Source: Shewanella sp. c952 (GTDB lineage Bacteria > Pseudomonadota > Gammaproteobacteria > Enterobacterales > Shewanellaceae). From it: a stretch of 58,619 bases of DNA. The notes under the pieces were generated by a model. That model was not told the origin of the DNA and ran no database searches. It saw nothing but the letters and a program-made list of their open reading frames with translations. Position 1 is the stretch's first letter. Each line of letters opens with the position of its first letter. Positions 26,865 to 35,824 of the stretch are shown one piece after another. The stretch lies in NCBI RefSeq assembly GCF_019654975.1, contig NZ_BPEW01000028.1, positions 1-58,619 on the forward strand, written 5' to 3'. A program made the translations under genes and the position numbers.

Positions 26865-29342
26865 TTACGATTCATTACCACGGAACGACAGTACCGCTTT
26901 ATCGGTGGTGATTTGGCTATGGCCTGCTTGCACCGTTCGCAGTGCCATAACAGGCTTTGCTGAGGCGATAGTTTCAAAACGTATCGCTTCGCCTGCATTC
27001 CAACCGCCGCCAAATGCTGCCGCTCGAATGATAAAGAACGGGCTGTTTGTGAGCGGGTTAATGGGGGCAAAGTCGTTTAAAGTGTCGCCTGTACCGATTT
27101 GGCCAAGGCGTTTTCCCACACAGCGAAAAGCCGTGGCGGAAGTAAATATCAATACCCAATCTTCATTCACTGCGGTGTCATTGGTTAGCTCTATGGGGTT
27201 ATCAACGGTGTTTAAGTTGCCAGTTGCGGCGGTGCCATCTACCGCCCAATTATTAATCCACGCTGTCATATCACGCACCTTGCCAACTCGCGCATGCAAG
27301 TCACCTAAAATCTGCACACTGGCTACGGTTGAATTGATTGGGTACTCTTGAGTTAGCTCGCTTGATAACACTAACTCAGTGTCATTAACCACCGACACTA
27401 GCGCTAACTCGCCAATGGTATCGCTGAGCACAAATGGCGCAGTAAAGCCGCTAAAGTCACTGTTTAAAGTCACGGTGCCTGCAGCTTTGTCTAGCGTGAA
27501 ATGCTCATCCGTTGCCGTCCACAAACTTGCGCCATTAGCATCGGTAAAGTCAGCAAAACGCGCCCCTGCGCGAATGTTCTTAATTTGCCCCGCTGCAGGT
27601 GTTGGAACAGGTTGATATTGAGTGTGCTGCAGTGCCACCGTTCCCCATTGCCTAAAAATATCAACAAGCCCCTCATTCGGAATGCGCAGCGGGTTTAGGC
27701 CATAGATTTCGGCAGGTGGTAACTGCCTAAATTGCTCGGTAATGTCATAGCGCAGCGAGGTAAGGTTAACGGCATTGGTAAAGGTCAACTCAACTAAGCC
27801 ATTAGTAATGGTGCCGCTCACGCCTGATCCCGTCACCACACCACTGCTATCGGCGCTAGCACTGACAATGGCGTTATCAGATACCCGTTCTACTTGCAGG
27901 TAAAAACTACTGAGTTTTGGCTGTGTAGCCACAAGTAAAAATGAAACACTTGAGTCACCGGCTGCGACCACGGAGCTTGATTCAACAAGCCCAGTATAAT
28001 TAAGCGTGAACGTGCCACGGCTAACATTGTGCTTAGTGATATCACCCGTTAGATAATCAATGGTGGCCAACAGCTCAACACCATCATAGAGCTTGCCCGT
28101 GGTTTCACCTGGTCGCTCATAAACCTCTTGGCTTGGGTAGTTATTATCATCAAACACCACCGCGCCCTTAATGGTCCCCACTGTTAACTGCTTGTCACTT
28201 GGGAATGATTCACTACTTTGGTATATGGCGTAACGATAAGAGGACTTATAGCGTAGCGTGACATTAGCGGATTGATCTGTTCGCGCCCATGACGCAAGTG
28301 TAACCGTGGTATTGCCTGTGCCGATAGAGATTGATTGCACCGCGCTTTCGGTTAAAAACAACGCCGTTGGTTGCATTGAAATGGCGATGAGACCATCAGA
28401 ATCTTGCAATATATCCGGCGTAGTAAAGGTGTAACTATAAGTTCCCTCTACATTTGGCTGAGTCAGTGTTTTGTCAAACACTTGACTAACCGCTTGATCG
28501 CCATCTTCGCTGCCTGCAGTAATGGTATTACCGGGCTTTGGTACTTCGGTTATTATTGCGGGTAGCAAAGAGGCTGTAGTTTGACTAACAGGCACATTTT
28601 TAGCTGAGGCTGCAGCGGTGAGTTTAGCCACACCATGAAAAATTAACGGGCTAACAGAGTTAACGTGACGTAACTTAGTACAATTACTTTCACCGTTAAT
28701 GCTGTGATTTGGCTCGGGTGTAGCAAAAGGAATAGCCGGCTCAAACTTAACCGTTCCGGAGAAACCGACACTGCTTGATGTTGCAGATACCACCTTACAA
28801 AAATGTGTTTTTCGCGGCCACTCGCTGACTTCATTGCCATCATACTCAACACTTATCGCAATCACAGCACCAGGACTTAAGTTCACTGTTTTCCAATATT
28901 CACGCCCGTTATACATGCTGCTTGATTGCAGGTAATCGGCTGAAAATGAATTTTGATTGAGTAAAAAGCCCGGTGCGCCACTGCGGATCAATTGTCCCTT
29001 TGTCACACCTGATTCGATGATCTCTTTCATATCGCTCATGCGGTCGGCATCGGTGAGTGAATCAGATTCAACCAGCATAAGCGACACTAACGGATCACTC
29101 GGTGGCTCACTAATGAAAATATGACCATCTAGCAAGGTGCTAGTATTGCTGGTATCTAGCGCTGGGTAGCACTTAGCAATGTCGATAGACGATTGCGCGT
29201 GGTCAATATCAGAAATCGCGCTAAACAGCTCATTAAGCTTGCCTGATTCAATCGCATTTTTAGTACGCAAACCGCCAGCTTCATCACTTGAACCGAGTAG
29301 CTCAGGCTTAAATATTTTCAAATCATTGCGGGTAATTGTCAT
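26865..29342 (-). CDS. Large tail protein, unknown
   Basis: 825 residues, the second largest tail protein after the tape measure. The N-terminal 150 residues are helical and acidic (FKPELLGSSDEAGGLRTKNA); the rest is Ser/Thr-rich and beta-like with repeated short strands, consistent with a fibrous or baseplate protein exposed outside the virion. It occupies the region where lambda has the tip proteins M-L-K-I-J, but I find no J-like fibronectin/central-fibre signature. The ATG follows a small unknown gene by seven bases. Confidence 0.55.
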   Translation of the reverse strand: MTITRNDLKIFKPELLGSSDEAGGLRTKNAIESGKLNELFSAISDIDHAQSSIDIAKCYPALDTSNTSTLLDGHIFISEPPSDPLVSLMLVESDSLTDADRMSDMKEIIESGVTKGQLIRSGAPGFLLNQNSFSADYLQSSSMYNGREYWKTVNLSPGAVIAISVEYDGNEVSEWPRKTHFCKVVSATSSSVGFSGTVKFEPAIPFATPEPNHSINGESNCTKLRHVNSVSPLIFHGVAKLTAAASAKNVPVSQTTASLLPAIITEVPKPGNTITAGSEDGDQAVSQVFDKTLTQPNVEGTYSYTFTTPDILQDSDGLIAISMQPTALFLTESAVQSISIGTGNTTVTLASWARTDQSANVTLRYKSSYRYAIYQSSESFPSDKQLTVGTIKGAVVFDDNNYPSQEVYERPGETTGKLYDGVELLATIDYLTGDITKHNVSRGTFTLNYTGLVESSSVVAAGDSSVSFLLVATQPKLSSFYLQVERVSDNAIVSASADSSGVVTGSGVSGTITNGLVELTFTNAVNLTSLRYDITEQFRQLPPAEIYGLNPLRIPNEGLVDIFRQWGTVALQHTQYQPVPTPAAGQIKNIRAGARFADFTDANGASLWTATDEHFTLDKAAGTVTLNSDFSGFTAPFVLSDTIGELALVSVVNDTELVLSSELTQEYPINSTVASVQILGDLHARVGKVRDMTAWINNWAVDGTAATGNLNTVDNPIELTNDTAVNEDWVLIFTSATAFRCVGKRLGQIGTGDTLNDFAPINPLTNSPFFIIRAAAFGGGWNAGEAIRFETIASAKPVMALRTVQAGHSQITTDKAVLSFRGNES

Positions 29343-29349
29343 AGTTTGC

Positions 29350-29727
29350 TCACACTGTTAAAAACTTTAAAACCACATTTGTAATCAGATCATCGCCATC
29401 GACTCGATCAAATAAATCATCACCGCTTATCGCTGAACCATTGGTGTTATCCCAAATAACTTGCAAAGACTCTGTATCACTAAGCTGAAGAGTAAATTCA
29501 GTTAACGTTCTGTAATTGTGTATTTGAAGTGCAGTGAAATCATCACGGTCAAGATCACTGTTTTTAGTGCCAATCAATATCGGTAAGCCTGATGGAATAA
29601 CGATTTGGTTCACAAACAGAGCACCGTTACTCGCTCGCTTTGAATTCGCTAACACTTTCTTTTGGCTATTTCGATTGAGCCAAAGAAGCTGCTGCAGCTT
29701 TGGTTTTATGGTATCGATAATTTGCAT
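29350..29727 (-). CDS. Small tail-module protein, unknown
   Basis: 125 residues, soluble, directly downstream (nine bases) of the tape-measure gene. The ending GDDLFDRVDGDDLITNVVLKF is acidic. By position it may be a tail-tip initiator (like gpM), but no sequence motif supports that. Confidence 0.5.
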   Translation of the reverse strand: MQIIDTIKPKLQQLLWLNRNSQKKVLANSKRASNGALFVNQIVIPSGLPILIGTKNSDLDRDDFTALQIHNYRTLTEFTLQLSDTESLQVIWDNTNGSAISGDDLFDRVDGDDLITNVVLKFLTV

Positions 29728-29736
29728 GAAAACCTC

Positions 29737-32700
29737 TTAGGCGCCGAGCCTATCTTGTCGATCTATTTCAGCTAGCAATTCATTTAAAACATGATTCTTT
29801 AACTGCGTATCAAACTTCTTACTACCGACCTGCAGCACAAGCAGTGCTGAATGACTTGCAGCTTGAACTGACGAGTCGAAAGCAAGAGTTGGGGAATTAT
29901 TTGATGAGGATTTATTGTCCGATTGACTGCGCTTGGGCTGTTGAACATTCTGCTCTGCAGCTATCTTTTGCTCACTGGATTTATTAGCGTTTTCTTGAGC
30001 TTTAAACTCGTCCATCTTCAATTGATGTACTCTGTTTAAGATCTTCTCTGACTCTAACAAGTCCGCAATCACACTATCATCGCCACTTTGCTGAGCCTTT
30101 TTCAACTGTTCTTGAAGCTCTAAAAGCTGACGCTGGTATTCGCGTTGCTCTATGGCTTTATCATTACCCTGCAAACCATCAAGCTCATCTTTCAGCGAGG
30201 AAAGCGTATCTTGTGCACTGCTTCGTAACTCATCCATTTTATTGATGGCGCTATCGATAGCAGAGGTAAGGCGCCCCATGTCTTGGTCATTCACAAGCTC
30301 TAACGATTTAGCTGCTCTTTCAGCTTTGCGAACCAAGTCGAGATTTGCACCGCCTGTGGCTTCTAAAGCCTCAACAAGCTTTAACAGCTCAATACGTTGG
30401 CCGTGATACGCTGCTTCAGTTTTTTTTCCTGCTATTTCAGCTTCCCGAGCAAACGTGCTTATACCGGTGAAATCGATTGATTTAGCGAGTACATTTTCAA
30501 GATCTCGAACTTCATTGGTAAGCCTGCCATATTGTTGAATCGCCTTATCTAATTCACTTGAGCTATCAACCAAATTGTTTTGGTGATAAAGCATGTTTTT
30601 AAAGTAGACCGTTGCGCCCTCACTCAGCTTGGCAACACTATCGGTAACACCTTTCAGGTATGCAGTGAAAAACTCTGCAACTCCTGCCAATGAATAACCA
30701 GCTTGTTGAGCGCTCTTTTTTACAAGACCAACGGTATTCTCGATTGTTGTGCCATATTCAACTGCAACACCCGCTGATTTCTGAATCCCCTGCTGAGTTT
30801 GATCGAGGTTTTGCTGCGTTTGAGAATCAAAATCAGCTTGGCTTTCTTTCAACCTTTGATACTGTTCAATGACTTTAGCAAGATCATCGGTCAAACCAAG
30901 AGCGGCAGCCTGCTGACGAATACTCGCATCAACTTGAGTATCACTGGCAGCTGCAGCCTCAACTGCGGCCTCTGCATATTTTAAGAAAGCTTGATTTAGC
31001 TCATAAGTAGAGGCTATACCGTCTTTTGCCCCCTGCTCTACCTGCTTAAATGTTTTGAGCGCTGCGGCTTCTTGTTGCTTCAAGGTTGCAATAGTTTCAA
31101 TGCCAGCTTTTGTCATTGCCAATTGCAGTTCTTTAGCGCTTGCAGCTTGCTTATCTTGTGCGCTAGCGACAGTTGCAGAAGATTCAACCTGCTTACTTGC
31201 TGATTTTTTTGCCTCTGAACTTATCTTGCTATAAGCCTTGGTCGCGGCTTGCTCAACTTCACCAGTGATCTGCAACCAAGCAGCACGAACATCTTTGCCA
31301 TCTTGCTCAACTTGCGACACATACGCATCACCAATAGCATTTAGGGCTGCAGCGGCATCACGTGCGCTAGAGGCAAGCTGATCTGCACCAACGAACTCAT
31401 AGAGCTTAGTAAACCCCTCCATCATCTTAGCGAGTTGCAAGGTAACAGAAGCTGCGAGTGCTGATACGCCAGCACTTAAGCCATTCCAAAATAGGCGAAT
31501 ACCGCCTGAGATTACATTTAGCCCGCTAGTAAATGCAGTGATATTTTCCAGCGTTGTTTTTAGGCTCTCCCCCCCATCGCGCACTATAGTGGTAAAGAAG
31601 TTACTAATATCCTGAGCAGCGGCTTTTATCTTGCCATCTTGATTAAGCTGGTCGAATGTAGCGTTTAGGTCCTTTAGAAAATCGACGGCTACCTGGTAAA
31701 CACCAGAATCGGCAATAATGCGCTTAAACTCTTCAAATTTATTCGAGATAAGGTTAATTTGACCGCTAAGTCTATCGAGGCTTTTCGACGCTTGGCCGTT
31801 TGCCTGTTTACCCATTTCATCAAACAGTGCTTTTATTGTCTCTCGCCCTAACTCACCACTAGCACTTAACTTTTGCAGCTGTGTAACATTTTTACCGGTG
31901 ACCTTTTCAAGCAAGTCCCATACTGGAACCCCACGCTCAACCAACTGTAGGATCTCCTCCCCCTGCAGCTTTTGCTTAGCCCATGCTTGGCCAACGGCAA
32001 GAATAATGCCCTCAAGCTTTTCTTGGCTACCGCCTAGTCGCGAATTGTAATCTACCATCGACTGCAATGAGCCGTTCATTGGATCAATGCCAAAAGTCTT
32101 TAACGCTGAAAAAGCACTTTGCACACTTTCAAGCTTGGTTCCGGTATTGTTAGCAAAATCCTTGATCCAAGCCGTTGCTTGCTCACCTGCAGCAATTGAG
32201 CCCATCACCGCTGTCATTTGCACAGAAAATGACTGTGCATCATCACCCGCACTCAAAATATCTTTTAAGCTTTCCCATAGCCTATCAACGCCAATATACG
32301 CCCCAGCCATAGCAAGTAGGCTTTGAGTTACTCCGCTTATTGATCCGCTAAAGTCTTTGGCTGATTTTTTCGATTCTGCTAATAACTTGTCATGGCGAGC
32401 AAGTTGTTTATTGACACCAGATAGCGCCGTTTCAGCTGCCGTTTGTTGCTGCTTTAATTCTTTGCTGGCATCGGCCAGCTTATTCATAGAATAGCCAGCC
32501 CTAGTGAGCTTGCTGGTTTGCTGCTCAAGTTCCGTTTTGCTCTTGCCAAGCGTAGAGGCAAGCCTGTTTAACTCACTACGGGCATTTTTTACCTTTAAGG
32601 TGTAATCAGCTTTCTTACGGGCGGCATCATCAGAGGCTACGCCCATCTCAAGCAATTCACGCCGTTGTTTGTCGAGGGCAGTCGATAACTCTTTAGCACT

Positions 32701-33219
32701 TTGTTCAGTGTGTGATTGTGCGAGTTCTAGTTGTTTTAAGTCTGCACTGGCTTTACTTAATGCTGCAGCTTGCTCTTTACTGGCCTGGCTACTTTTCTTC
32801 TGCTCGTTAGATAATTTATCAACATTCTCTTTAGCTGAAAGTAATTGTTGCTCATACTCTGCAAGCTGAGCTTTCGCTTGCTTGTATTCTTGCTCGGTTT
32901 TATCTGTTTGTATTGATGCCGACTTATGCGCAGCATCGAGCTGCTTAACCGCTGCAATGGCCTGCTTTTGTTCTTTGACTAACTTGTCGAGCGCTACGCT
33001 ATTATCACTATAAGCTGACTCGCCTTTACTGATTGAGCGAGTTAAATCATCAATAGCGTTAATTGAGCCCTGCAGATCTTTAATGTCTTGCAGACGTTCA
33101 TTGAGGGTTTCACTTTGCGCAGCTAATCCTGCTAGCGCCTTTTCTGACTTTTTTGCCTCAGATGAAAAAAGGTCTTTACCCTTAATGATCAGGTTAATGA
33201 CTTGATCTTTAAAACTCAT
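29737..33219 (-). CDS. Phage tail tape measure protein
   Basis: 1160 residues. It sets tail length and is probably ejected with the DNA. The first 310 residues are a long Lys/Gln/Ala/Glu-rich coiled coil. A folded region at about 310-500 contains hydrophobic segments and the sequence SVQMTAVMGSIAAGEQATAW and GRETIKALFDEMGKQANGQA, typical of the tape-measure N-terminal domain (TMP_3 type). Further coiled coils and Ala-rich stretches fill the rest. It is the longest gene of the prophage, as usual for siphoviruses. There is no upstream G/GT-type chaperone pair. Confidence 0.92.
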   Translation of the reverse strand: MSFKDQVINLIIKGKDLFSSEAKKSEKALAGLAAQSETLNERLQDIKDLQGSINAIDDLTRSISKGESAYSDNSVALDKLVKEQKQAIAAVKQLDAAHKSASIQTDKTEQEYKQAKAQLAEYEQQLLSAKENVDKLSNEQKKSSQASKEQAAALSKASADLKQLELAQSHTEQSAKELSTALDKQRRELLEMGVASDDAARKKADYTLKVKNARSELNRLASTLGKSKTELEQQTSKLTRAGYSMNKLADASKELKQQQTAAETALSGVNKQLARHDKLLAESKKSAKDFSGSISGVTQSLLAMAGAYIGVDRLWESLKDILSAGDDAQSFSVQMTAVMGSIAAGEQATAWIKDFANNTGTKLESVQSAFSALKTFGIDPMNGSLQSMVDYNSRLGGSQEKLEGIILAVGQAWAKQKLQGEEILQLVERGVPVWDLLEKVTGKNVTQLQKLSASGELGRETIKALFDEMGKQANGQASKSLDRLSGQINLISNKFEEFKRIIADSGVYQVAVDFLKDLNATFDQLNQDGKIKAAAQDISNFFTTIVRDGGESLKTTLENITAFTSGLNVISGGIRLFWNGLSAGVSALAASVTLQLAKMMEGFTKLYEFVGADQLASSARDAAAALNAIGDAYVSQVEQDGKDVRAAWLQITGEVEQAATKAYSKISSEAKKSASKQVESSATVASAQDKQAASAKELQLAMTKAGIETIATLKQQEAAALKTFKQVEQGAKDGIASTYELNQAFLKYAEAAVEAAAASDTQVDASIRQQAAALGLTDDLAKVIEQYQRLKESQADFDSQTQQNLDQTQQGIQKSAGVAVEYGTTIENTVGLVKKSAQQAGYSLAGVAEFFTAYLKGVTDSVAKLSEGATVYFKNMLYHQNNLVDSSSELDKAIQQYGRLTNEVRDLENVLAKSIDFTGISTFAREAEIAGKKTEAAYHGQRIELLKLVEALEATGGANLDLVRKAERAAKSLELVNDQDMGRLTSAIDSAINKMDELRSSAQDTLSSLKDELDGLQGNDKAIEQREYQRQLLELQEQLKKAQQSGDDSVIADLLESEKILNRVHQLKMDEFKAQENANKSSEQKIAAEQNVQQPKRSQSDNKSSSNNSPTLAFDSSVQAASHSALLVLQVGSKKFDTQLKNHVLNELLAEIDRQDRLGA

Positions 33220-33250
33220 CTAACACACTCCAACACATCGGAAAAAGACT

Positions 33251-33283
33251 TAAAAAAAACCGTTACTACAAAAGCAGTAACGG
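33251..33283 (-). terminator. Terminator between tail tube and tape measure genes
   Basis: On the minus strand CCGTTACT / AGTAACGG with an 8-base loop is followed by TTTTTTTT. It lies inside the late operon, so readthrough needs antitermination or is deliberately limited. Confidence 0.85.
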
Positions 33284-33316
33284 CTAGTTTGGCAACCTAA
33301 TGCTATTAATTAGCGA

Positions 33317-34036
33317 TTAAGCAGCGGTACGAACAAAGAACTTGGACTTACCCGTAGCAACAACAGACGGATCCGCAAGCACACCGCCCTCGATGTCGAA
33401 CGAACCAAAATCATCACCAATCAGATCAAGCCCCGATGTTGGGCTTGGCTTCCACTTGTAAAACTTAAGCACCCAAGGCTTACCAGTAGCATCGTTAACA
33501 CCATCAATCACCACCTTAAGCTCTTTGCCTGATTCAACCAGCGCTTGCAGGGCATTACCTGCCTTTGAGGTGTAGCTCACTTTTAACGCTTGAGCTGCTG
33601 TAATGCTGCCGGAACTTAATGGACGAATACCGCCGGCGCTAACCACATAATCAACATCCACATCAAAAGTTGTTGTACCGTCATCACTTTTAACCACTGG
33701 CGCTACGGTTAAATCAATCATTTTGCTGGTATCACACAAGCCATCAAGCACAGCAACAATCGACTCATCGGTAATCGCCTCGGCAGTAATCACATCAACT
33801 TTACCGCGCAGCGCCAGTGCCATATTGTCATTGTTAAAATCGTTCAATGTCATCGACAATTTAACCGACTTAACTTTGGTAATTTCGGCTGCATTACCAC
33901 CACCGCCACGGTTATTAGGTAAAGACTTAGTTTCTTGTTCAATATCAATTTTAACGCCAGAGGCATTACCGACATCGCGCCCACCGGCATACACGATACC
34001 AGAGCCGATATAGCTCTCAGTGACTGTTTCACTCAT
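33317..34036 (-). CDS. Major tail (tube) protein
   Basis: 239 residues. It forms the tube of the non-contractile tail. The N-terminal region (VKIDIEQETKSLPNNRGGGG, KVKSVKLSMTLNDFN) has the pattern of siphovirus tube proteins, in which a loop with Gly-rich and charged residues precedes paired strands; the end (DFGSFDIEGGVLADPS) also fits. It overlaps the gpU-like gene by four bases (ATGA) and precedes the tape measure. Supported by position and size as much as by sequence. Confidence 0.75.
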   Translation of the reverse strand: MSETVTESYIGSGIVYAGGRDVGNASGVKIDIEQETKSLPNNRGGGGNAAEITKVKSVKLSMTLNDFNNDNMALALRGKVDVITAEAITDESIVAVLDGLCDTSKMIDLTVAPVVKSDDGTTTFDVDVDYVVSAGGIRPLSSGSITAAQALKVSYTSKAGNALQALVESGKELKVVIDGVNDATGKPWVLKFYKWKPSPTSGLDLIGDDFGSFDIEGGVLADPSVVATGKSKFFVRTAA

Positions 34037-34464
34037 AGTTGTTCTCCAAATTCCACGGTTTGCGTTATTGAAAGTGTGATTACCGCCAAGCCGTGTTTTT
34101 CATGGGCTTCGGGCATAATATATTTACAGGGTTCGCTCTCTTGAAAGCTGACAAGCGCTACCTCTTTAAGCCAATCAGGTTTAGTGGTATCGCGCTGCTC
34201 TTTATAAAAAGTGCTTCTGATTTGTCGTACCAGGTTAATTAAATCTGAGGTAGGGGTTTCGGTGCGAGTAAGCGTAACCCCAGCAACGATTTGCAAGGCT
34301 AAATCGTCACGGTACTTGTCACGACCGTTAGTTGAGCTAAAAGCATCAGTGTATGGCTGCAAGAAGATAAAACAGGCCTCCTTTGCACTGCCTTGGGCGT
34401 AAAACCCCTCACGTACAGTCGCGCCGTCAACCATTTTTAAACGGTCTAGAATTTTGTTGATCAT
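34033..34464 (-). CDS. gpU-like tail terminator protein
   Basis: 143 residues, close to lambda gpU (131). It probably caps the tail tube and joins tail to head. Helix-strand pattern and position between the gpZ-like protein and the tube protein match the lambda order Z-U-V. Sequence support: REGFYAQGSAKEACFIFLQP and an even alternation of strands. ATGA overlap with the tube gene. Confidence 0.65.
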   Translation of the reverse strand: MINKILDRLKMVDGATVREGFYAQGSAKEACFIFLQPYTDAFSSTNGRDKYRDDLALQIVAGVTLTRTETPTSDLINLVRQIRSTFYKEQRDTTKPDWLKEVALVSFQESEPCKYIMPEAHEKHGLAVITLSITQTVEFGEQL

Positions 34465-34496
34465 GCAATGTTCTCGATTTGAGTGAGTTGCTGCAG

Positions 34497-35063
34497 CTAT
34501 CTGGCTTGCTTGCCATACGCTTTGCGCAAATGCGTAATAATCGGTGCTTCCAGATCTTCACGCATATAAGCGAAGCTATGACCCACTGATGGACCATACA
34601 AAGCTTTAACCCCTTGAGCTTTGGCTTCTTTGAAAGTGCGCCAACTGGTATCACCTTGGCGACGCGAATACATTACCTGGTTACCGTTTTTACCAATAAA
34701 GGTAAATGCCCCTTTAAACCAAGTAGGTTGATTGCGAATGGTACTTACAACATGACCGCTAGCTACTCGCTGTGAGCGTTTGCCGACTCTAAATTTTGGA
34801 GTTGAAAAACGGGTTAATGAACTTGGCCGGTAACGCGCACTTATATTCGCCGTAAGCGTTCTCGGGTTAATACTTAAGCTAAAATGTTGCTCCACATAGG
34901 ACTTAGACTTAAAGCCATATTTAGCGTAAATTTCATCAATCGCGAGCTGCTTGGCAAATTTAGCCGTATCATTAACCGCCTTGGCAATAGCAGGGGCTTG
35001 TGCCTTACGAATACGTGTCAGCTCCCGAGTTACAGCGTCAAATCCTGTCGTACTTAGCTGCAT
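34497..35063 (-). CDS. gpZ-like minor tail protein
   Basis: 188 residues, matching lambda gpZ (192) in length. Conserved-looking N-terminus: a helix KAVNDTAKFAKQLAIDEI followed by a basic region (YAKYGFKSKSYVEQHF) as in prophage minor tail protein Z. Start ATG at 35063 behind AGGGAAGG; an earlier in-frame ATG at 35084 lacks a ribosome site. Together with the U- and V-like genes it preserves the lambda order. Confidence 0.75.
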   Translation of the reverse strand: MQLSTTGFDAVTRELTRIRKAQAPAIAKAVNDTAKFAKQLAIDEIYAKYGFKSKSYVEQHFSLSINPRTLTANISARYRPSSLTRFSTPKFRVGKRSQRVASGHVVSTIRNQPTWFKGAFTFIGKNGNQVMYSRRQGDTSWRTFKEAKAQGVKALYGPSVGHSFAYMREDLEAPIITHLRKAYGKQAR

Positions 35064-35099
35064 GCCTTCCCTCTTTCCCAGCATTAAATATGATGAGTG

Positions 35100-35420
35100 C
35101 TAAAACTCGACGTAAATAAAGCTCACAGTCATTTCATCTACATCATGCAACTGCGTTAAACGGTACTGCTTGCCATTTAATTCAAATCGGTCATCACAAT
35201 TAACTAAGCCATCGGCTTTCAGAAACTCAGCCATGTGTGATGGTTCAGGAATATATTCAACACTGATATCAAGGGTTGCTTTATGCAGGTTGACCCCACG
35301 TTCAAACGGATCGACTCCCGAGGCGCTAATAAACTGGCAAGGTTCTGCCAGCTTATTAAAGGCGCGCCCGAGCTTACGAGCGAACCTTTCTTTAGTGTCG
35401 TGAGTTGCCACCTTAGGCAT
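35100..35420 (-). CDS. Head-tail connector-like protein
   Basis: 106 residues. Size, position (after the decoration protein, before gpZ-like) and a compact mixed fold suggest an FII-type head-tail joining protein. Its start overlaps the end of the decoration gene by eight bases. The assignment rests mainly on gene order. Confidence 0.55.
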   Translation of the reverse strand: MPKVATHDTKERFARKLGRAFNKLAEPCQFISASGVDPFERGVNLHKATLDISVEYIPEPSHMAEFLKADGLVNCDDRFELNGKQYRLTQLHDVDEMTVSFIYVEF

Positions 35421-35733
35421 TCACTTTTATCCAAATGGTAGTCGATGGATTACCCGCTGCAGCCCATGCTTTACCCGCTAAGGTGTTACCCGATGCCGTA
35501 GAGGTGATATTGCCATCAGGCTTTAAATACACTTGCGAGCCTTGGCCGATATCATCTGCCTCAACTTTAGGCAGTTCAAACACACCGGTCGCCACAAAGG
35601 TTCCCTCAGTGTTAGCCGCTACATCACCCAGCGCTACAGCAACCAGCTTGCCAATGAGTGCTGTTGCACCACTAGCAACATCTGTCGTGGGGGTATGGTC
35701 AATGGTGTTGCCATCACAAATTTGATTTTTCAT
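35413..35733 (-). CDS. Capsid decoration protein (DUF2190-like)
   Basis: 106 residues. Ala/Gly/Thr-rich, beta-type sequence typical of DUF2190 head-stabilising proteins (GKLVAVALGDVAANTEGTF, GQGSQVYLKPDGNITSTASG). It is predicted to bind the outer capsid surface as lambda gpD does. It follows the protease-capsid gene, from which it is separated by a terminator hairpin. Confidence 0.75.
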   Translation of the reverse strand: MKNQICDGNTIDHTPTTDVASGATALIGKLVAVALGDVAANTEGTFVATGVFELPKVEADDIGQGSQVYLKPDGNITSTASGNTLAGKAWAAAGNPSTTIWIKVNA

Positions 35734-35767
35734 TGCAAGATCCCTAAATCAATATTGAAAATTAGAT

Positions 35768-35811
35768 AATAAAAAGCCGCTCAAGCTGCATGACACAACC
35801 AGAGCGGCTTT
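35768..35811 (-). terminator. Terminator after the capsid gene
   Basis: Stem AAAGCCGCTC / GAGCGGCTTT with a 19-base loop; on the minus strand it is followed by TTATTATC after T5. Bases 35773-35782 pair with 35802-35811. Located between capsid and decoration genes. Confidence 0.75.
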
Positions 35812-35824
35812 AGTAAAAACGTAG

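Noticed and set aside
26905..27351. Plus-strand open frame of 148 codons and other long frames opposite tail and capsid genes
   Set aside because: They lie fully inside well-supported minus-strand genes, lack ribosome sites and have composition typical of antisense shadows.
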